Shown: positions 1-7,472, counted from the stretch's first letter. The stretch is 21,689 nt of DNA from an uncultured Clostridia bacterium (GCA_904501765.1 CAJGCM010000022.1:1-21689); one strand, 5' to 3'. Notes: generated from the letters alone by a model not told the origin. Program-made: numbers and translations.

Positions 1-1
1 A

Positions 2-886
2 ATCAAGGAGGACGTGGACTTTGTTGCCGCCTCCTTCGTAAGATGCCGAGACAACGTTGTCGAGCTTCGCAAATTCTTAGATTATCACGGCGGTCACTCA
101 ATAAAGATTATCGCCAAGATAGAAAACATGGAGGGCGTTCTGAATTTTGACGAGATTCTGCCCTGTGTTGACGGTATTATGGTGGCGAGAGGCGACATGG
201 GAGTAGAAATAGAGTTCGAAAAGCTCCCAGGTATTCAGAAGAGATTTATAAGAAAATGCTACAGCAGCGGTAAAATGGTAATAACCGCAACGCAGATGTT
301 AGAGTCTATGGTTTATTCCAAGACTCCTACGAGAGCCGAAATAACCGACGTCGCAAACGCCGTTTTTGACGGAACCTCGGCGGTTATGCTATCGGGAGAA
401 ACCGCAACGGGCGACCATCCCGACCTTGTGGTAAGGGTTATGGCAAAAATTGCAGAGCAGGCGGAAATGGATGCAGAGGCGCTGGGAGCCTATCGTGGAA
501 TAGACTACGAAAACGAATACAGGGACGTGACGAATGCCCTATGCGATGCGGCAGTAACCACCGCCCGTGACCTCGACGCGGATCTTATTATAGCCGTGAC
601 TAAATCGGGACATACCGCAAGGCGTGTATCGAAATTCAGACCTAAACAGCCCATAGTTGCGGCAACGCCCGAGAAAAAAACCTTCCATCAATTGAGCCTT
701 TCCTGGGGTGTCGTCCCTGTGCTTTCCTTAAGACAGAAGGATACGGAATCTCTATTTATTCACGCAATAGATTGCGCAAAGCAGCTTGATTTGGCGGCGA
801 TGGGAGATAAGGCGGTAATAACTGCGGGCGTGCCTTTGAACCTTTCCGGCACGACCAATCTCCTTAAGGTTGAAGTAGTGAAATAA
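2..886 (+). CDS. pyk: Pyruvate kinase, C-terminal part (5' end outside window)
   Basis: Glycolytic enzyme converting phosphoenolpyruvate and ADP to pyruvate and ATP in the cytoplasm. The frame is open from base 2, so the visible 294 residues are roughly the last 60 percent of a normal ~470-residue enzyme. Visible family motifs are IAKIENMEG (catalytic lysine and a metal-ligand glutamate), VARGDMGVEI (metal-binding aspartate), ITATQMLESM, and PTRAEITDVANAVFDGTSA followed by MLSGETA. The C-terminal alpha/beta allosteric domain follows, with ITKSGHTARRVSKFRP typical of its effector-site region. The protein ends right after this domain, so it lacks the PEP-utiliser-type extension of Bacillus-type enzymes. 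An internal GTG at base 14 is not the start, because upstream residues already match the family. No clear terminator follows, so cardiolipin synthase 110 bases downstream may be cotranscribed. Identification is secure. Confidence 0.97.
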   Translation: MKEDVDFVAASFVRCRDNVVELRKFLDYHGGHSIKIIAKIENMEGVLNFDEILPCVDGIMVARGDMGVEIEFEKLPGIQKRFIRKCYSSGKMVITATQMLESMVYSKTPTRAEITDVANAVFDGTSAVMLSGETATGDHPDLVVRVMAKIAEQAEMDAEALGAYRGIDYENEYRDVTNALCDAAVTTARDLDADLIIAVTKSGHTARRVSKFRPKQPIVAATPEKKTFHQLSLSWGVVPVLSLRQKDTESLFIHAIDCAKQLDLAAMGDKAVITAGVPLNLSGTTNLLKVEVVK

Positions 887-996
887 CCCTTCTTTTATTC
901 TGATTTTCAGCGCCCGACTGTTGAATTCGTCATTTTTATCTATGCAGTTTTATTTATTCACCGTGATTTTCAAAAAAGACTTGTGGAGATGTGAAA

Positions 997-2550
997 ATGA
1001 AAAGATTTTTCGGTCGGGCACTTTGGCGGAATTTACTTGCGATTTCCTTTGTAATATCGGAAATTGCAGCGCTTATGCTGCTCGTGGCATATGCCGCTTC
1101 GTATTATTATCTCGTATATTTTCTTTCGCTTCTTGCAAACGCTCTTGTGGTTATAAGCCTTGTGTCAAGGGACGTAAACCCGGAATTTAAAATCACCTGG
1201 CTTGTAGTCGTGATATTTCTTCCCTTTGTGGGTGGTCTGCTTTATATTATGTTTTATAGCAGAAGACTGTCGCGCGCAGAGACTCGCTTAAGCAAAAGAA
1301 TAGCCGAGCTTCACGATGGATCAAGGGCTGAGGAAAGAGATGCGTCGGTGAGCCTTTCGAACCTTGAAGCTCTTGCAAAACTTGACACGGCTGCCGCAGG
1401 GCAGGCAATGTCCCTGCTTCGTGACGACACGTACTCAAAGCTTTACTGCGACTCTTCTATAAAATATTTTCCTTTAGGAGAGCAGATGTTCGAGAGCCTT
1501 CTTTCGGATTTGAGAGCGGCTGAGCGGTTTATATTCCTTGAATACTTCATAATTCACGACGGTGAGATGTGGAGGCAGATTTTTGCGGTGCTGAAGGAGA
1601 AGGTGCGCGAGGGAATTGAGGTGCGTATAATTTACGATGACCTTGGGTCTATGAGCTCACTACCTGAGGAGCTTGGGAGGGAGTGTGAAAAAATCGGAAT
1701 AAGATGCGTTCCCTTTGGCAGAGTGACTCCAAGCATCACCTCGGCGCACAACAACCGTGACCACAGAAAAATATGCTCCATCGATAATAAAATAGCATAC
1801 ACGGGTGGGGTAAACATATCCGATGAATATATAAACAAAATTGAGAGATTCGGTCATTGGAAGGACGGTGGCGTGAGAATTGAGGGCAGGGGAGCCACGG
1901 GGTTCACAAGGCTCTTTCTTGTGAATTACTCTCTTGCTGCAAAGTGCGAGGAGGACCCATCGCCTTATCTTGACGAGGATTATCCTGTACTCTCTGACGG
2001 AGGCTTTTATATTCCCTTTGGAGATGGTCCTGCGCCCCTGTCCCCCGGATACACTGCAAAAAATGCGATAATGAATATGATAAATCAATCTCAAAGCTAT
2101 CTATATGTCACGACTCCCTATCTTGTAATAGATTACGACCTGACGGAGGCATTGAGAAACGCTGCAAAGCGGGGTGTTGACGTGCGGATTATAACTCCAG
2201 GAATACCCGATAAAAAAGTCGTAAAGATTATGACTAAAAGCGCCTATCCTTACCTTTTGGCTGGGGGCGTGCGAATTTTTGAGTATGCAGAGGGCTTTAT
2301 CCACGAGAAAACCTTTCTTTCTGACGGCAAAATCGGCTTGATAGGCTCGGTGAATCTGGATTACAGGAGCCTTGTGCATCATTTTGAGGATGCTTTGTGG
2401 ATATACGGCTCCTCGGAGCTTGCGTTTGTCAGAGAGGAGCTTCTTAAAACAATGAAGAGCTGCCGTGAGATTGACGAGCGTGACGCACGGCTGAGCTTCA
2501 TAGAAAGATGCATCAGGGGCTTCGTTAAATTTTTCGCCCCTCTTTTGTGA
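997..2550 (+). CDS. cls: Cardiolipin synthase (phospholipase D superfamily)
   Basis: Membrane enzyme that condenses two phosphatidylglycerol molecules to cardiolipin and glycerol. It has an N-terminal pair of hydrophobic segments (about residues 10-75, PLDc_N type) followed by two phospholipase D domains. The two HKD motifs are visible as HRKICSID (H at about residue 256) and HEKTFLSD (about 436), each followed by the usual GGVN or GSVN strand. The 517-residue length is normal for bacterial Cls. I chose ATG 997 over the in-frame GTG 991 because GGAG at 985-988 is 8 bases from 997 but only 2 from 991. The gene converges on the MgtC-family gene and ends before a bidirectional terminator. It is clearly family Cls; the exact physiological substrate pair is inferred from the family. 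Confidence 0.93.
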   Translation: MKRFFGRALWRNLLAISFVISEIAALMLLVAYAASYYYLVYFLSLLANALVVISLVSRDVNPEFKITWLVVVIFLPFVGGLLYIMFYSRRLSRAETRLSKRIAELHDGSRAEERDASVSLSNLEALAKLDTAAAGQAMSLLRDDTYSKLYCDSSIKYFPLGEQMFESLLSDLRAAERFIFLEYFIIHDGEMWRQIFAVLKEKVREGIEVRIIYDDLGSMSSLPEELGRECEKIGIRCVPFGRVTPSITSAHNNRDHRKICSIDNKIAYTGGVNISDEYINKIERFGHWKDGGVRIEGRGATGFTRLFLVNYSLAAKCEEDPSPYLDEDYPVLSDGGFYIPFGDGPAPLSPGYTAKNAIMNMINQSQSYLYVTTPYLVIDYDLTEALRNAAKRGVDVRIITPGIPDKKVVKIMTKSAYPYLLAGGVRIFEYAEGFIHEKTFLSDGKIGLIGSVNLDYRSLVHHFEDALWIYGSSELAFVREELLKTMKSCREIDERDARLSFIERCIRGFVKFFAPLL

Positions 2551-2596
2551 GCGGCTTTTATTTTTTCTTGGCTTTAGGGGCGCATTTGCCCGAGAT

Positions 2597-2650
2597 AAAA
2601 AAGAGCGAGGGCACCGTGTATATCTACACTGTATTCCTCGCTCGTTTTGT
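2597..2650. terminator. Bidirectional intrinsic terminator between cls and mgtC-like gene
   Basis: Stem GAGCGAGG (2603-2610) pairs with CCTCGCTC (2636-2643). An inner stem GTGTA (2616-2620) / TACAC (2625-2629) makes a long hairpin. GTTTTGTT follows on plus, and six A residues (2597-2602) precede it, giving a U-run for the minus transcript. It serves both convergent genes. Confidence 0.88.
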
Positions 2651-2711
2651 TAAATAATGCGCATTTTTGTCCTTGTCTGAATCTCGCCGCAGCTTTCTTT
2701 GGCGTTTTCAA

Positions 2712-3416
2712 TCAGATAGATTCTATGGCAAATACGACGTAATCCTCTTCCTCCAAAGCTTTGATTACGTCCTTTGTGGAAAGACCTGAATTTTTCTTCT
2801 CGTGACTTATGCTGGACTCAACGCCTACGTTGCCCTGCACACCGCTTCTGCAAACGGTGACCTGAATATCGTGAGCCTGGAATTTCTCTTCGAGAAGCTC
2901 AATGCATTTTCTTACGGATTTGTCGGAATTTATTTCAACGTATATTCCGAAGCTGGAGTGTCTGTCGTTTATTGCCCGCTCAAGCTTGTGGAGAATAACC
3001 ACTGCGATAACCGTTACGGCAAAGGCGATAATAGCGCCCTCGTAGAAGCCTGCGCCCAGAGCGATTCCAATAGCGGCTGTCACCCAAAGACCTGCCGCAG
3101 TGGTAAGACCTGTTATCTGGAAGCGTCCCTTAACGAGTATTGTGCCGACGCCTAAAAATCCTATTCCCGAAACAACCTGCGCAGCTATACGCAGAGGGTC
3201 AGAGCCTGTGCTGCCGAGGAAATTTACCGAGAAGAAGCCTACTGTGGTTACAAGCGCTGCTCCAAGACATACGAGAATGTGAGTCCTCAGTCCTGCGGCT
3301 CGTCTTTGCCTGCCTCGCTCAAGTCCAATAACGCCGCCGAAAATTACGGCAAGGAAAAGCCTTATCGCTATGGTATAAATGTTAAAATCTCTCAAAAAAC
3401 TAAGAAAATCTTCCAA
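2712..3416 (-). CDS. MgtC/SapB family membrane protein
   Basis: Inner-membrane protein of the MgtC/SapB family, 234 residues. The N-terminal two thirds holds about five hydrophobic helices and the family core GGVIGLERGRQRRAAGLRTH near residues 23-42. A soluble C-terminal region (about 155-234) would be the ACT-like domain seen in this family. Members in pathogens are linked to magnesium limitation and ATP synthase control, but most Firmicutes members are uncharacterised, so I make no claim of an Mg transport role. The start is TTG at 3416, supported by GGAGG (3427-3423 on minus) six bases upstream. A good sigma-A-type promoter lies about 110 bases upstream on minus. The gene stands alone, convergent with cls. 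Confidence 0.9.
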   Translation of the reverse strand: MEDFLSFLRDFNIYTIAIRLFLAVIFGGVIGLERGRQRRAAGLRTHILVCLGAALVTTVGFFSVNFLGSTGSDPLRIAAQVVSGIGFLGVGTILVKGRFQITGLTTAAGLWVTAAIGIALGAGFYEGAIIAFAVTVIAVVILHKLERAINDRHSSFGIYVEINSDKSVRKCIELLEEKFQAHDIQVTVCRSGVQGNVGVESSISHEKKNSGLSTKDVIKALEEEDYVVFAIESI

Positions 3417-3521
3417 TTTTTTCCTCCCTCATTCCCTTTTTGCAGGGGGATTTTGTTCGATAGCCGCAGCGCCGCATACGGGTAGAGGCGGGCTCGACAA
3501 TCTTTATTAAAATGATACGAT

Positions 3522-3550
3522 ATTTTATCACACCGGAAAAATATAGTCAA
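3522..3550 (-). promoter_or_regulatory. Sigma-A-type promoter for the MgtC-family gene
   Basis: On minus, TTGACT (3550-3545) is followed after 17 bases by TAAAAT (3527-3522). The leader to the TTG start is about 100 bases. I saw no convincing riboswitch fold in it. Confidence 0.72.
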
Positions 3551-3609
3551 TAGAAAAATGGGATAATCCGAAATTTATTTTTCCTTGCCCTGAAAATTTG
3601 CTTCTTCTA

Positions 3610-3638
3610 TTGATTATGCCACGAAAAAAAGGTATAAT
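3610..3638 (+). promoter_or_regulatory. Sigma-A promoter for the HD-domain gene
   Basis: TTGATT (3610-3615), 17-base spacer, perfect TATAAT (3633-3638). The predicted transcript starts near 3645, about 43 bases before the ATG at 3688. The gene therefore has its own promoter, divergent from the MgtC-family promoter. Confidence 0.85.
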
Positions 3639-3687
3639 AAAGGTAATGGTGAATTTTCCGAAATTTTCATAAAAAGGCGGTACAGAA

Positions 3688-4350
3688 ATGGTTGATTTCA
3701 ACGCAATAAAAAGTAATGAGGATATAAAGACATACATAAGAGAGGCAGACAAAACCCTCACCGCCCTCGGCTATACCGAGCATAGCTTTGCTCACGTTGG
3801 TCAGGTGGCAAAGGTTGCGGCGGATATTCTCCTGAGGCTTGGGTATGACGAGAGAACGGCGGAGCTGGCAAGAATTGCAGGTTACCTCCACGATATAGGC
3901 AACCTTGTAAACAGAGCGGAGCATTCCCAGTCCGGAGCGGTAATGGCGTTCCGTATTTTGGATAAAATGGGAATGAAGGCTGAGGAAATTGCTCTAATAG
4001 TCAGCGCTATAGGAAATCATGATGAGGGCGATGGTGTGCCCGTAAACCACGTTGCGGCTGCCCTTATTCTGGCAGATAAATCTGACGTTCGCCGTACCCG
4101 TGTCAGAAATTCCGACATGGCAAGTTTCGATATTCACGACAGGGTGAACTATTCGGTGGAAAGCTCCGAGCTTTTGATAAGCGAGGATGGACGTGAGATA
4201 AGGCTTTCCTTAAAAATTGATACGAGCATTAGCTCAATTATGGATTATTTTGAGATTTTTCTTGCCAGAATGCTTCTTTGCAGAAGGGCGGCGGAGAAGC
4301 TTGGTCTTGCGTTTAAGCTTGATATAAATGAGCAGCAGTTCATAAAATAA
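3688..4350 (+). CDS. HD-domain metal-dependent phosphohydrolase
   Basis: Soluble 220-residue protein of the HD superfamily, whose members hydrolyse phosphate esters or nucleotides using one or two metal ions. Conserved residues are visible in order: H36, H68-D69 in YLHDIGN, H79, a later GNHDEG, and the distal aspartate in LADKSDVRRTR. The region after about residue 150 has no motif I recognise and may be a small C-terminal dimerisation or sensor part. AGGCGG (3675-3680) lies 7 bases before the ATG. The substrate cannot be read from sequence. It lacks the HD-GYP signature and a RelA/SpoT synthetase domain, so cyclic-di-GMP or ppGpp hydrolysis is not indicated. It is a single-gene unit followed by a structured intergenic region. 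Confidence 0.85.
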   Translation: MVDFNAIKSNEDIKTYIREADKTLTALGYTEHSFAHVGQVAKVAADILLRLGYDERTAELARIAGYLHDIGNLVNRAEHSQSGAVMAFRILDKMGMKAEEIALIVSAIGNHDEGDGVPVNHVAAALILADKSDVRRTRVRNSDMASFDIHDRVNYSVESSELLISEDGREIRLSLKIDTSISSIMDYFEIFLARMLLCRRAAEKLGLAFKLDINEQQFIK

Positions 4351-4357
4351 CAGGGGG

Positions 4358-4421
4358 CGTCGGCATTTCGGCATAACCGAATCATTAGCGTGTTATCCTT
4401 AATGGAGGCGACACGCCGACG
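4358..4421 (+). other. Predicted three-way-junction RNA structure after the HD gene
   Basis: Three helices nest in 64 bases starting 8 bases after the stop codon. P1 is CGTCGGC (4358-4364) with GCCGACG (4415-4421). P2 is TTCGG (4367-4371) with CCGAA (4377-4381). P3 is GCGTGT (4388-4393) with ACACGC (4411-4416). P1 and P3 compete for the two bases 4415-4416. P2 matches the small hairpin shared by the repeat elements elsewhere in the window. No U-run follows, so this is not a plain terminator. Confidence 0.5.
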
Positions 4422-4445
4422 AGAAATCATGACGAAGCCAATTCA

Positions 4446-4461
4446 TGATGCGTCAGCATCA
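4446..4461 (+). other. Short perfect hairpin
   Basis: TGATGC (4446-4451), loop GTCA, GCATCA (4456-4461). No poly-U follows directly. It lies between the three-way junction and the first terminator in the HD-gene 3' region. Confidence 0.5.
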
Positions 4462-4495
4462 ATTCATTCATAAAAAGCTTTAACTTAACGGCGGG

Positions 4496-4535
4496 AAACC
4501 GCAGATTCTCAACCTGCGGTTTTTCTCTATTTTTA
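4496..4535 (+). terminator. Intrinsic terminator downstream of the HD gene
   Basis: Stem AAACCGCAG (4496-4504) with CTGCGGTTT (4514-4522) and a 9-base loop, followed by a T-rich run through 4535. Confidence 0.85.
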
Positions 4536-4540
4536 TTTTA

Positions 4541-4666
4541 GTTTTTATTCTACCGTCGTTTCCTCCCTCGGCGTACCCTCGTACGCCTCACGGTCGTCAG
4601 CCGACGGTTTCTGCCTGAAATCCCACCGCCCCGCCATCGGCATTTCGGTAAACCTGAATATAAAAC
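4541..4666 (+). repeat. Intergenic structured repeat, copy A
   Basis: Copy A of a family with two other copies here (9910-10033 minus, 21413-21520 plus). Left end GTTTTTATTC (4541-4550) is inverted relative to right end GAATATAAAAC (4656-4666), with one extra T. Inside are the shared blocks CGTTTCCTC and TCGTCAGCCGA. The inner hairpin is GGCGTAC (4570-4576), loop CCTC, GTACGCC (4581-4587). The enclosing helix is ACCGTCG (4552-4558) with CGACGGT (4602-4608). The right end runs into a terminator hairpin. The 439-base gap 4351-4789 contains only this element, the three-way junction, the small hairpin and two terminators. Confidence 0.75.
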
Positions 4667-4710
4667 AGAGGTGTTGAACAAAAAGTATATCGCCTCTGTT
4701 TTGTTTTTGC
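4662..4710 (+). terminator. Terminator hairpin attached to repeat copy A
   Basis: Stem AAAACAGAGG (4662-4671) with CCTCTGTTTT (4693-4702), then GTTTTTG. The A-rich left arm makes it potentially bidirectional, which would also serve the minus-strand cupin gene ending at 4790. Its loop partly matches those of the other repeat-associated terminators. Confidence 0.82.
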
Positions 4711-4789
4711 TACCTGCGGTATTTTACTTTTGCTGCCCGCAGAAAGTTAAGGTCAAAACCCCTTGGTTTTCCTAAATTTTATTTAATCT

Positions 4790-5419
4790 TTATTCCTCAT
4801 CGCTTTTTGTTTTATGAAGGGTGCCGTAGGGATGATGGGAGGGGGAATATACCGAATAGAGCTTCAGCGGTTTGTTGCCGATGTTTTTGATATTGTGATA
4901 TATTCCGGCAGGGACAATAACGGCAAATTCGTCGTTTATCCGACCTACAAGGGAAAGCTCCTCGGGGCTTCTTCCGAAATATACCTCGCCAAAGCCGTCT
5001 TCAATTTTTATAAATTGGTCGTTTTCGTCGTGCTTTTCTATTCCAATTTCCTCGCCTGTAGGAATGGACATAACGGTTATCTGTGAATGCTCTCCGGTCC
5101 AGAGGGTGTTTCTGTAAAAGGGGTTAGCTTTTGCGGATTTTTCCACGTTGAGTATTGTGGGGGAGTTGCCCATATCAGTTCTGTCGGCTTTTCCCACCTC
5201 TCTCGGTGGCTTTGCGCAATTTCCCGAATTTTGGGATGGGCGGCTTTTATCCTCAGGGATTGGAATCGGCTCTGCTTTCTCTATGCGGTCTGTGCTCACC
5301 CTGCCGCCGTAATTCATGCTGTCTGATGTGTTTTGTCCGTTATAACCCAGGGGCGTGTCAGTTTTATTCATACTTGGCAGGGAAGGTTTGCCAAACAAAA
5401 GTCTTTTAAGTAAATTCAA
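4790..5419 (-). CDS. Cupin-domain protein with long polar N-terminal region
   Basis: The 209-residue protein has two parts. Residues 1 to about 95 are polar and low-complexity, probably disordered, with no signal peptide. Residues about 98-205 form a single RmlC-like cupin: TGEEIGIEKHDENDQFIKIE is a degenerate first motif keeping one histidine and the E/D/Q positions, and VPAGIYHNIKNIGN is a good second motif. The ending, with PSHHPYGTLHKTK, matches a widespread bacterial cupin family of unknown substrate often labelled as mannose-6-phosphate-isomerase-like. Enzymatic activity is not established. The start is TTG 5419 with AAAGGAG eight bases upstream. A TATAAT lies about 40 bases upstream on minus. 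It is divergent from the small membrane protein at 5568. Confidence 0.82.
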   Translation of the reverse strand: MNLLKRLLFGKPSLPSMNKTDTPLGYNGQNTSDSMNYGGRVSTDRIEKAEPIPIPEDKSRPSQNSGNCAKPPREVGKADRTDMGNSPTILNVEKSAKANPFYRNTLWTGEHSQITVMSIPTGEEIGIEKHDENDQFIKIEDGFGEVYFGRSPEELSLVGRINDEFAVIVPAGIYHNIKNIGNKPLKLYSVYSPSHHPYGTLHKTKSDEE

Positions 5420-5459
5420 AATAAAATCTCCTTTCTACTTTCTTTTTGCCACACTAACC

Positions 5460-5486
5460 ATTATATGAAAAATGGCACCTCAGGTG
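5460..5486. promoter_or_regulatory. Probable -10 for the cupin gene with adjacent palindrome
   Basis: On minus, TATAAT (5465-5460) sits upstream of the cupin TTG start, but no good -35 is present at 17 bases. The palindrome CACCTCAGGTG (5476-5486) covers the expected -35 area and could be an operator. This is inference only. Confidence 0.35.
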
Positions 5487-5567
5487 ATGATTTTTACTCC
5501 TGTCGGTATAAAGCAGGGAGATAAAAGAAATAATAACAAAAACTCACCAAATGGAAGGAGCAAATTT

Positions 5568-5777
5568 ATGTTTATGGGAAATAAGAAAAAGAGGCATCCG
5601 CTTCTGGCCGTTGCCGTAGGTGGACTTGCAATATTTGGAGCTTACAGTCTTGTGCTTTGCGCAAAGAATATGTGTTGCAGCTGCAAGGAAAAGGTAATGA
5701 ATCTTATGAAATTCGGAAAAAACAAAGGTGAATGTATGGATTCGGTACTTTGCGAATGTGATTCAGACGATGAATAA
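5568..5777 (+). CDS. Small Cys-rich single-pass membrane protein
   Basis: I do not recognise this 69-residue protein. The frame is open from 5472, but ATG 5568 is favoured because GGAAGGAG (5553-5560) lies seven bases upstream, and the earlier in-frame residues look like untranslated leader. A basic start (NKKKRHP) precedes one hydrophobic segment (about residues 12-30). Then comes a short tail with a CAKNMCCSC cluster, a lysine-rich stretch, and a C-terminal VLCECDSDDE. The tail carries six cysteines, which could bind metal or form disulfides if it lies outside the membrane. The gene is monocistronic, with a strong terminator right after the stop. There is no evidence for a function. Confidence 0.65.
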   Translation: MFMGNKKKRHPLLAVAVGGLAIFGAYSLVLCAKNMCCSCKEKVMNLMKFGKNKGECMDSVLCECDSDDE

Positions 5778-5781
5778 AAAA

Positions 5782-5826
5782 CGCCGCCCGACAAATGAGA
5801 AATCAAGTTCGGGCGGCGACGTTTTT
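5782..5826. terminator. Strong terminator between the small membrane protein gene and dpaB
   Basis: Ten-base perfect stem CGCCGCCCGA (5782-5791) with TCGGGCGGCG (5809-5818), then ACGTTTTT. The preceding A-run (5776-5781) makes it bidirectional for the convergent dpaB transcript. Confidence 0.92.
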
Positions 5827-5833
5827 GAGGCAT

Positions 5834-6397
5834 TTAAACCGTGAAAATAGGTCTTATTTGTTTTCCTCGGCGCATCGCCTCAAAGGATTCCTCGAGCAGG
5901 TCAAAATCAGCAACCAGGGAATGAGGCTTTGACGAGGGGGCGTCCTGACGCATTGGAACGAAATAAACCGAATGGCGTGTCAGTATTTTGCTTATGTTTT
6001 GCAGGTTCTGCGAAAGGGCATCGTTTGACGCCAAAGCTATAAGAAGCGGTCTGTCGCACCGTAGGTGCGCCTTTGCCGCCATAGTGACTGCCGTATCAGT
6101 AATTCCGTTAGCTAGCTTCGCTAAGGTATTGCCCGTGCAGGGCGCAATTATTAAGGCCTCAAGGGGCATAGCAGGACCTAAAGGCTCCGCTTCCTCTATC
6201 GTGTGTATTATTTTTCTTCCTGTCAGTATTCTTATTTTGCTGCGAAGCTCCTCAGAACCAAAGAATCTTGTGTCGGTGCCATAGGCGGCAGGACTCATAA
6301 TAGGCTGTATTTCGTGTCCCGAATGAGATAATTTTTCAAGGGCACTTAAAGATTCGGAGATAGTGCAGAAGGAGCCGCAAAAGGCGTATCCTATCAT
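5834..6397 (-). CDS. dpaB: Dipicolinate synthase subunit B
   Basis: Flavoprotein-fold subunit of dipicolinate synthase (SpoVFB), which with DpaA makes dipicolinic acid from the lysine-pathway intermediate (dihydroxy)tetrahydrodipicolinate in the mother cell. The acid is loaded into the spore core with calcium. The 187-residue length fits the family. Visible features are the N-terminal MIGYAFCGSFCTISESL, the flavoprotein-like EALIIAPCTGNTLAKLANGI, and the downstream TDTAVTMAAKAHLR with PLLIALASNDALSQN. The ATG overlaps the dpaA stop as ATGA, so translation is probably coupled. This is strong evidence that the organism makes endospores or has a recent spore-forming ancestor. Confidence 0.95.
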   Translation of the reverse strand: MIGYAFCGSFCTISESLSALEKLSHSGHEIQPIMSPAAYGTDTRFFGSEELRSKIRILTGRKIIHTIEEAEPLGPAMPLEALIIAPCTGNTLAKLANGITDTAVTMAAKAHLRCDRPLLIALASNDALSQNLQNISKILTRHSVYFVPMRQDAPSSKPHSLVADFDLLEESFEAMRRGKQIRPIFTV

Positions 6398-7272
6398 ATT
6401 GTGTTTCCTTTCTTCGGAGTATTGCCGTCCGGGGCTGACCGAGGATGGGGAGATTCTATAAATCTCATCAGGGAGTTGGCTATTGCTTTCCCTGCGCTTT
6501 CAGGATACATTTTTGCGGGGAGAGCCGCCAGGCGTTCGTATTCTATTCCGGAGGGGAAATTATCCCCTGATGCAAGTTCTATGAGTCGTGGTTTGTTTTC
6601 AAATCCCGCAGCACCGCCCGCTATGATTTTGTTGGGCGCCGTGTTTATAAGCAGGTCGAGCCCATCGAAGCTTTTGCGGCAGTTTTCTTCCTCGGTAAGC
6701 TCTCTGTACGGAAGAACGCTTACTCCGCACAGTCCTAAGGCGCAAAGCTCCGAGGGGGCGAATTCCTTTGATGTAAACAGAGAAAGACTTGCGCCAAGGA
6801 AAACAAGCAGCTTTGATAGCTCCTTACCTATTCGCCCGAAGCCTATAATGCCGATGGATAGCTCGGCGGGGGACTTGATTTCACTGCAAAGAATTTTCGC
6901 CAACGCACCCACCGCAGTAAGCCTTGCGTTTTCCACTAAAAATTCCTCGTCCCAAGAAAGCTCTAAAGCCTTGATACCGAATTCGTCGGCAATATCTATG
7001 AATCCACGAGGGAGATTGTAGCCGACGACTACGCTATGCTCGTCAAGGCGGGATAAAAGGTCGTATAAATTCTCCCCCGATTTGAAAACGGTAACACCGT
7101 CCACAGTAGACGGAATGGGGAGAAGAGTTAGTTCGTTTACGGTATCGGACTCAAGACCTGCAAGGGCTTTTTTTGCAAATTCCAGCCTTGCGTCACTGCC
7201 GTAAGAGATAATGTTCAATTCTATAACCGTTCCTTTTTCTGACGTAAGAGGGTTATGCGCCGAATTATGCAT
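6394..7272 (-). CDS. dpaA: Dipicolinate synthase subunit A
   Basis: NAD(P)-binding subunit of dipicolinate synthase (SpoVFA). The N-terminal domain begins near ELNIISYGSDARLEFAKKAL, and the dinucleotide-binding domain carries IGIIGFGRIGKELSKLL around residue 140, as expected. The total of 292 residues is near the usual ~295. The start is uncertain. ATG 7272 has no clear ribosome binding site, and the first 18 residues look unlike the family. TTG 7218, about 12 bases after AAAGGA, would start directly at the conserved region. The gene forms a two-gene operon with dpaB (4-base overlap). The usual Bacillus neighbours asd, dapG and dapA are not adjacent. Sporulation-specific expression is expected from the family. 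Confidence 0.94.
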   Translation of the reverse strand: MHNSAHNPLTSEKGTVIELNIISYGSDARLEFAKKALAGLESDTVNELTLLPIPSTVDGVTVFKSGENLYDLLSRLDEHSVVVGYNLPRGFIDIADEFGIKALELSWDEEFLVENARLTAVGALAKILCSEIKSPAELSIGIIGFGRIGKELSKLLVFLGASLSLFTSKEFAPSELCALGLCGVSVLPYRELTEEENCRKSFDGLDLLINTAPNKIIAGGAAGFENKPRLIELASGDNFPSGIEYERLAALPAKMYPESAGKAIANSLMRFIESPHPRSAPDGNTPKKGNTI

Positions 7273-7345
7273 CGGTATATTGGGATTTGCCTCGCCTTCA
7301 AAGGGGCTTTATCGCAGAGTTTTCGGCGTATACGCTCTCCTTCAC

Positions 7346-7353
7346 ATTATATG
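7346..7353 (-). promoter_or_regulatory. Possible sporulation-type -10 upstream of dpaAB
   Basis: On minus, CATATAAT (7353-7346) is one base off the sigma-E-type -10 CATACANT and resembles the CATA core of sigma-K promoters. No good sigma-A -35 exists upstream (GAAACA at the 17-base position). Low-confidence inference supported by the function of dpaAB. Confidence 0.3.
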
Positions 7354-7387
7354 AAGTAAGCTCTTCGTTGTTTCACAGCTAACAAGT

Positions 7388-7445
7388 GTGCTTTTTGCAC
7401 AAAAAAACGGTGCGTTTTTTTAATAGAAAGGCGCTTTTGTCGCCT
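7388..7445. other. Cluster of three small hairpins in the divergent dpaA / 7552 intergenic region
   Basis: GTGC-TTTTT-GCAC (7388-7400), AAAAAAAC (7401-7408) with GTTTTTTT (7414-7421) around GGTGC, and AGGCG (7429-7433) with CGCCT (7441-7445). They sit upstream of the promoter for the secreted protein and could insulate the two divergent units. Confidence 0.4.
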
Positions 7446-7472
7446 AATGCTTAATTTTTAAAATATACCGTG

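Noticed and set aside
921..1190. 89-codon plus frame overlapping the start of cls
   Set aside because: Different frame from cls, no ribosome binding site, no homology-like features.
2603..2643. cls/mgtC terminator as another member of the conserved-loop terminator class
   Set aside because: It has an A-rich lead-in and an inner GTGTA/TACAC stem, but the loop alignment with the repeat-linked hairpins is too loose to claim.
3428..3521. Mg2+-sensing riboswitch in the leader of the MgtC-family gene
   Set aside because: The leader is only about 100 bases with weak hairpins and no terminator/antiterminator pair; no known riboswitch core recognised.
6401..7021. 206-codon plus-strand frame over dpaA
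   Set aside because: dpaA on minus has clear family motifs and the ATGA overlap with dpaB; the plus frame is low-complexity.
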